Of a DNA stretch of 64,000 bases, positions 61,701 to 64,000 are shown one piece after another. The stretch is from Cellvibrio sp. PSBB006 (GTDB taxonomy: Bacteria > Pseudomonadota > Gammaproteobacteria > Pseudomonadales > Cellvibrionaceae): assembly GCF_002162135.1 (NCBI RefSeq), contig NZ_CP021382.1, forward strand, positions 682,001-746,000. Reading direction: 5' to 3'. How positions within the stretch are numbered: the stretch's first letter is position 1; each line of letters begins with the position of its first letter. The notes beneath the pieces were generated by a model that saw nothing but the letters and a program-made list of their open reading frames with translations, had not been told where the DNA came from and ran no database searches. The position numbers and the translations under genes were made by a program.

Positions 61701-64000
61701 CTGGGAGCTACCAATGGAATCACCTATGTTGCCTCCTTTGAAGACATCCAACTCTTGCAAGGTGGCAGCGCGATTGATGAGTTCAATATTAATAGTGTGT
61801 TTAATGGCACTATCTTTGGTGGTGATAGCAATGATCTGTTCGTTATTAATGCCGCCGCCGACACCCTGCGGGGGGAAGATGGCGATGACCAGTTTATTTT
61901 CTCCAGTGTAAGTAATGCCGGAAGGGCTGAACGCATTGTGGGCGGCAACGGGGATGACACCGTGATTGGGCGTAATGCCACCAACAACTGGAATCTGACA
62001 ACGGCTGGTAACAGTCTGGCGGATTCTACTAACACATATGTGACCGCATTTGAAGATGTGGATATTCTTCAGGGTGGCAGCGCAGTTGATAATTTCCTGA
62101 TTGATACAGCATTTGATGGCGAAATCCGCGGCGGAAGTGGCGATGACCTTTTCAGCATTAACGCATTTGTAAATTCGTTGTTTGGTGAAGCAGGGAATGA
62201 TCAGTTTGAGTTCTCCAGCGTGGGCAACGATGGCAGTACCAACAGCATTAATGGCGGCGACGGTGAAAACAGATTAATTGCACGTAACCTCAACAACACC
62301 TGGAATCTTTCAAGCGGTAATAATCTTGGCGTCAGTGGTGATGAAACCTATGTGGCCGACTTTATTAATATTCAAATACTCCAGGGTGGCAATGCCATTG
62401 ATCAGTTTCTAATTAACGCCGCATTCAATGGCAATATTTACGGCGGTGATGGTAACGATATTTTTACAATTAATGCCGATGTTAATTCGGTAGACGGCGA
62501 GGGTGGTGATGATGAGTTTACCTTCGCCAGTATTAATAATGCCGGGGCCGCAGACAGCATCGATGGTGGAGCGGGAACTAACATATTACAAGGAAGAAAC
62601 GCGGATACTACCTGGACGCTAACAGGAAGTTATTCTGGCAGCCTTGCTGAAGATCAAAGTACTACCAATTATGTCTCCTTGTTTAACAACATTCATACCC
62701 TGGAAGGCGGCACCGCAGAAGACACCTTGATAGGTCAGAATCAAACAAATGAGTGGAGTATCGACGATGTAGATGCAGGAAGTGTAGGTCTATCAATTAC
62801 CGATACCACATTGCATCTTGTATTCACCGGCATGGAGAATATTGTCGGTGGTCGTGACCAGGACAATTTTGTTTTTAGCACGATAACCAGCGATATTACC
62901 GGCCTGATAGATGGCGGAACCAACGGTAATAATCTGATTCAGGATACGCTTGATATCAGCGTCCTCGATCAGGCGATCACGGCAGAGCTTTTTGACAGCG
63001 ACACCGACAATCTCCACGTTATGAATATGGAGCAGATTATTGCTTCAGATAGCTATGCCGAAAATAATTATCTCTATGGCGCCAGCGACCGCGCGTATAT
63101 CTGGACCATTGACGATGTCAACGCAGGCAGTGTTGCCCGTGTTGATTCACCTTCGTATGAAAGCACCACCCGCTTCGTTAATTTCGGTCAACTGCGCGGA
63201 GGGGAAAACAATGATCGATTTGAAGTCATTACTGGTGGCTCAATCGCAGGCACAATTCATGGTGGTGATGGCGAAGGTATAGACTTCGCGGATTATTCAA
63301 ACACCAATTCCCACGTTACTGTTGCTCTTGGTGGCGATGGTTCATTAGGTGTAACAGGCATCAATGGTATAGAGGGTGTTGTTGGCAATAACGGCGGCTC
63401 GGGTGATGCACAATTTAACAGTGTCATGGGGATTACAAGCGGCAATAATGTCTGGACTATCGGTAGTTTTGACTCAGTAACGGATGGCATCAATGATGGT
63501 CAGATTGCTATCACGCTGGGTGATGGATCGTCCAAAATCATTTCTTTTGAGAATTTCAATATTCTCAGCGGCGGCTCCGGTAACGATGAGTTTAACTTCT
63601 CCCGTGCCGATAACAACAACGGGTTGCTATTGGGTTACATCAACGGCGGTATGGGCACCAATACGTTTAATGCTGCTATTTCCGCTAACAACCCATCAGC
63701 GTCTACCGCTGATCAGGTGATACATATAAAAAATGCTCCACTGGATTTAAGTAACCTTGATACCTTTGCTCCCGTTCAAAATATTACTCAGGTTTTTGGC
63801 TTCGCCAGTATTACGGCTAATGCTGATACGAATAGCATATTAGCCAGTGCTGAAAGTGCTAATACGTGGAACATCAATGCTAATGGCACTAATAACCTGG
63901 CCACAGATGACCGCCAAATTGCTTTCTCAGGCTTTGCCAATCTGATTGGCAGTACGGCAGTGGATACCTTTTATATCCGCTCACTTGAAAGTCCATTGCG
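52764..64000 (+). CDS. Giant TPS-family (filamentous-haemagglutinin-like) exoprotein, 5' part
   Basis: From ATG 52764 the frame stays open to the window edge (~3745 codons, no stop found on reading), so the gene is incomplete. Residues 1-29 are a signal peptide (ending PEVLA). A TPS secretion domain follows, with LNTTIQQQTDRMAIDWQSF, LNRVLSHTGSEIHGRI, GHILLVNPNGVFFG (the NPNG motif) and INVGGMIASGL. Next is a long beta-helical region rich in GGD/GGN and Asn/Asp/Ser/Thr. From about residue 1650 come RTX-like GGxGxDxF motifs, and at about 60.1-62.6 kb an array of ~105-residue repeats. TpsA proteins cross the outer membrane through a TpsB partner, which is not in this window. The likely role is adhesion or biofilm. 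No clear ribosome-binding site precedes the ATG. Confidence 0.92.
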   Translation, partial: MKKNIQTRKTLYLAITAASQLILIPEVLAGPEGGRVVGGSGTIDQSGLNTTIQQQTDRMAIDWQSFNVAADERVQFIQPSSSSLSLNRVLSHTGSEIHGRIEANGHILLVNPNGVFFGENSHINVGGMIASGLSIDPADFMNGEFTLTALEGSEGKVINSGIINAATGGSVSLIGQQVKNEGVISARLGAVSLAAGKEAVITFDQQGLVGVRITKEILQDELGVDAALINSGEISAEGGRILLSASMSQDIFSQAVNHGELNSASSVVMHEDGSFTLGAGADVINTGSLDVSSNLGDAGQVVVIGENITHSGQVRANTDRGNAGNIELHSVDTTRLTESANIVAEAEAAGTGGKIKILGNKVGLFDEAQISASGTHGGGEVLVGGDESGTNTRIRNADFIYVGQDTQVNADGILDGHGGKIITFASDTARIHGELSARGGEFSGNGGFIETSGLKGFELSSTPRISSPAANGGTWLIDPYSIAISGSDTNNIPVVDNVFTSSETGSVVYFDTLKAVLNDAGNEGVVIIRTGAGGNGEGNISLLSNIEYDIAQGDTTTLRLEAHNNVVFGNNRYIRNASDNSGKLNIELIANLDGDTSNGGDIIFNQGSYIRTSGGYFSAGVRFDTNEQGELVARPEDIATPKGNDFLAYANNNDDFATIDTSTGTDDIGGTVIINMGGDVSAGSSIVTGGAGFTVLASFSFTNNFNDATINTSNNFGGGDITINSTGDVNLGAVDFSYLYTNEAVRSGSVTVGSGGDVYLHENIDFNNTEIRGDVDPNNGEDSSLVITSVGDINIIGSITDSHGTDDRDIFDITLDAGGAVDIQGSIATSGGNVTILNSASVTTADDGGASISTLGTYEDATTFYGNVVINSTGAVSIGSAIDTAGGTFTVNSSSEFSNNFNDGDALISTGGGVFSVTSSGAVSIGSTVATSGGDFVVVESGSFNSNINDAYIDTSTSSSAPVGAGGGDIQINANGNIILGLMDFTYAATTNDNDTVRVGSVTATAGGNITLARLLNYNDTGPRDVDAEGTLPNHGEEVFIDFSANGDINIDALIYDRIGDARDLMEVRLAADADNTNTGTVNINADIYTSGGTFTASGNIFDSSGFVVNTDHANSGEGPEPGNQTLQEEATWSDGGDITISASSSITLGQMVTDSDCLEATICTGNLTVQGRVAGADSPSISQTESLSVAGSLTVDVGAGSVTLTDTSNSFTGPLIFNNAGTVELVNGNDAGTVIGQSTIDGGFTLTSGGEVTQFDDTVSLTVYGQTSLSADNNSINLSNEANDFVGVINVSSVGSLVLSDSNDLSIGDINTSGNSTRVTGDITLSAGGNLVTGAITANGPTGNTSNRDGGQVTLSANNNIEIASISAIGAEGLNDSGNRTGGNGGTVSIVSTNGLVDVVTINTDGGNGHESTGNNNRNGGQAGNIIITAQAPAQHITLNGNLSSQGGLAGNPNHQNGTGGNINFSGSVQLANNITIDAGVKENATGDVVLGNIVFNGILNSDNSAPRNLNLVANDITFRENVGEVNRLGLLDVNAISDVTAQSMDAELRSLNASTLIALATGFYTGDINTFAELPDTTGGSITVAAEDISIGAMNSSGTGVASGGSISVTASGENASITLNGDINALSGDNSAQGNVDITLASAGSVFLNPANFFTSMINIIGSSGDDTLHGFDIDSRWTILSDNQGNIGNGNIDSVSFSDIEHLVGGSGIDTFSLNADITGSIDGDDGNDVFNIASNVTSALMGGDGDDAYNILLGGITADIDGGSNGNDTVKGFNDAINTNFWTLTNANAGTLINNGATINFSGIETLDGGTGNDILQGRNQLNNWQITGNNEGTLAQRLETPPDTINFSAIENLSGGNLNDYFTFGTSGFISGLLTGGGGSENAVTGRDAENQWNITSANEGAISDLSSSSEEVYLASFQNIQVLNGGSDIDTFVLNGGNVAQINGGGSVDSLQADNLLNTWVLVSPTSGTLETAAPDSYLLSFSDVENLNGNNQIDTFIFAMEEEYNGIIDAVGDDNIVSIAEDVNANIAIVLGESINGVLNADIVMGNGLGSITVQGDAADVHTWEVNDVGQIVAEADGENDGLVSNNNGDNIRFIDFANLIGSEATDNFSIFDGASITGTINGGSGSSVNTLSNNTSNSTWVLIGSRQGDLTNDSNSTIAEFTNIHTLIGSGSDSLVGRNQTNDWQINASNGGYVQINGSSADRVEFSGMQNITGGAGNDYFTFLNAGIIEGTVTGGNGTDTLISRNTTNIWLIDGVNQGRVTDEIANPLEPYAKFQGVENLVGGSSSDTFSFSNNGSIVDADGGDGIDSISFAGIENVVVTLGTATLNGVRGIEQFIGNGATSTLKTANTTGTNTWTIFDFDTSNASDPKIDGLDDGEVNLADGSSITFIDFSNLEGGSGTDIFTFDHENSGSITGSVSGGADGDSTIIGRNTTNTWQLSGAGNSLGVTDGATYVASFSGIQTIQGGNDVDIFAINNAFAGSVLGGAGDDVFHINASVDELFGQDGNDQFNFTSVNNSGHTSYIDGGVGQNILRGRNIATTWQFTGTANYLVSNDNFIYVENFSNIQTLQGGNANDTFVIDDDFGGNIYAGAGADVFIINASSTNLFGEDGDDDFDFTSTNNAGSASIIDGGGGENTLQGRHTSTTWNLNSGANSLSVSGSGTPYVTSFSSIQLAQGGNAIDTFNINSNYLESIAGGGNADIFYINAEVNNLYGESGDDQFTFSGINNAGIANVLDGGTGNDILIGRDMVTVWALNTSNTLTAGSDIYVGGIVAIETLQGGDAVDTFNIENDLFNSILGGANNDIFNINALVNSISGEAGDDQFIFSSANNAGSADTLDGGNGNDMLVGRNTANSWLIDDIGSSLRVTGSGSDYVQLFIDMQILQGGNNTDTYNVNADFSGNIFGGAGNDAFNINATVNLLAGEAGNDQFLFNSSDNAGNATSIQGGDGENTLVGRNLANTWNIAASGSLLGATNGITYVASFEDIQLLQGGSAIDEFNINSVFNGTIFGGDSNDLFVINAAADTLRGEDGDDQFIFSSVSNAGRAERIVGGNGDDTVIGRNATNNWNLTTAGNSLADSTNTYVTAFEDVDILQGGSAVDNFLIDTAFDGEIRGGSGDDLFSINAFVNSLFGEAGNDQFEFSSVGNDGSTNSINGGDGENRLIARNLNNTWNLSSGNNLGVSGDETYVADFINIQILQGGNAIDQFLINAAFNGNIYGGDGNDIFTINADVNSVDGEGGDDEFTFASINNAGAADSIDGGAGTNILQGRNADTTWTLTGSYSGSLAEDQSTTNYVSLFNNIHTLEGGTAEDTLIGQNQTNEWSIDDVDAGSVGLSITDTTLHLVFTGMENIVGGRDQDNFVFSTITSDITGLIDGGTNGNNLIQDTLDISVLDQAITAELFDSDTDNLHVMNMEQIIASDSYAENNYLYGASDRAYIWTIDDVNAGSVARVDSPSYESTTRFVNFGQLRGGENNDRFEVITGGSIAGTIHGGDGEGIDFADYSNTNSHVTVALGGDGSLGVTGINGIEGVVGNNGGSGDAQFNSVMGITSGNNVWTIGSFDSVTDGINDGQIAITLGDGSSKIISFENFNILSGGSGNDEFNFSRADNNNGLLLGYINGGMGTNTFNAAISANNPSASTADQVIHIKNAPLDLSNLDTFAPVQNITQVFGFASITANADTNSILASAESANTWNINANGTNNLATDDRQIAFSGFANLIGSTAVDTFYIRSLESPL
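60079..62620 (+). repeat. Array of eight ~315-bp (105-residue) repeats in the giant adhesin
   Basis: Repeats begin at the GRNxxNTW motif near 60079, 60392, 60706, 61025, 61335, 61652, 61969 and 62281, with a further start at 62596. Spacing is 310-319 bp. Each unit reads GRN-NTW-L ... TYV-F--IQ-LQGG-A-D-F-IN--F-G-I-GG-G-D-F-INA-VN-L-GE-GDDQF-FSS-NNAG ... GG-G-N-L. The D-rich GG-G-D-F elements resemble calcium-binding RTX nonapeptides. DNA copies have diverged, so the array is not a recent expansion. Confidence 0.85.

Noticed and set aside
53078..63493. Many minus-strand open frames across the adhesin gene
   Set aside because: The repetitive GGN/GAT-rich coding strand produces long low-complexity antisense frames (Pro/Leu/Ser-rich). 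The plus-strand frame is open throughout and starts with a signal peptide and TPS domain.
1..64000. CRISPR arrays, tRNA or rRNA genes, insertion sequences, integrases
   Set aside because: None was recognised on reading: no regular short repeats with unique spacers outside coding repeats, and no transposase or integrase motifs. A tRNA scan was not possible.

Overview
The window is gammaproteobacterial DNA of moderate GC content and is read here as a Cellvibrionaceae-like environmental bacterium (Cellvibrio, Saccharophagus or Teredinibacter type). The basis is the mix of a DUF6445-type dioxygenase fragment, a secreted cyclophilin with a GlyGly-CTERM-like tail, a full type VI secretion system (T6SS), an AgmX/TolQ/ExbD cluster and a giant TPS adhesin. 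The genus is an inference from gene content; no rRNA or tRNA gene was seen.

Region 1 (1-15.2 kb) holds housekeeping and stress genes. It starts with the C-terminal part of a DUF6445 protein. A leftward copper locus follows (small Cys/His protein, TolC/CusC-like lipoprotein, Tat-exported multicopper oxidase). It is preceded by a near-textbook MerR/CueR-type promoter with a 19-bp spacer. Next come an HPP-family membrane protein, a periplasmic cyclophilin, a small membrane protein, a Tat-exported Dabb protein and a secreted beta-helix protein. A leftward trkH-kdpD-kdpE operon, in which KdpD lacks its usual N-terminal half, precedes a 1029-residue bacterial homologue of the eukaryotic phosphorylase kinase alpha/beta subunits.

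Region 2 (15.2-47 kb) is the T6SS plus a second envelope machine. A divergent intergenic region at 31.3-31.7 kb separates two arms. The left arm is tssA-tssB-tssC-tssC2-tssE-tssF-tssG-tssH, followed in the same direction by a tightly overlapping operon of TPR proteins (two of them lipoproteins) and a small exported protein. The right arm is fha-tssJ-tssK-tssL-tssM-tagF-pppA-ppkA, then a 60-residue protein, a TolQ/MotA-like channel, two ExbD/TolR-like proteins and an AgmX/PglI C-terminal-domain protein. The Fha, PppA and PpkA genes indicate threonine-phosphorylation control. PpkA has seven DKTR-like motifs and TssL has two DKTV/DRTV motifs that look like Fha docking sites. No hcp or vgrG is present. 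The outermost genes of both arms (TPR proteins on the left; one TolQ, two TolR and AgmX on the right) match the parts list of Agl-Glt-like energised envelope machines. One of the two ExbD proteins has Asn in place of the proton-carrying Asp.

Region 3 (47-64 kb) is accessory and looks richer in AT from about 48.6 kb. It holds a lipoprotein with three Ig-like repeats and a probable beta-propeller, and an unrecognised 411-residue protein with an HESGH motif. Two tandem paralogous proteins of about 313 residues follow; their 3' halves are unusually alike. The region ends with a giant two-partner-secretion adhesin gene. It is open for more than 3740 codons to the window edge and contains an array of about 105-residue repeats with RTX-like GGxGxDxF motifs.
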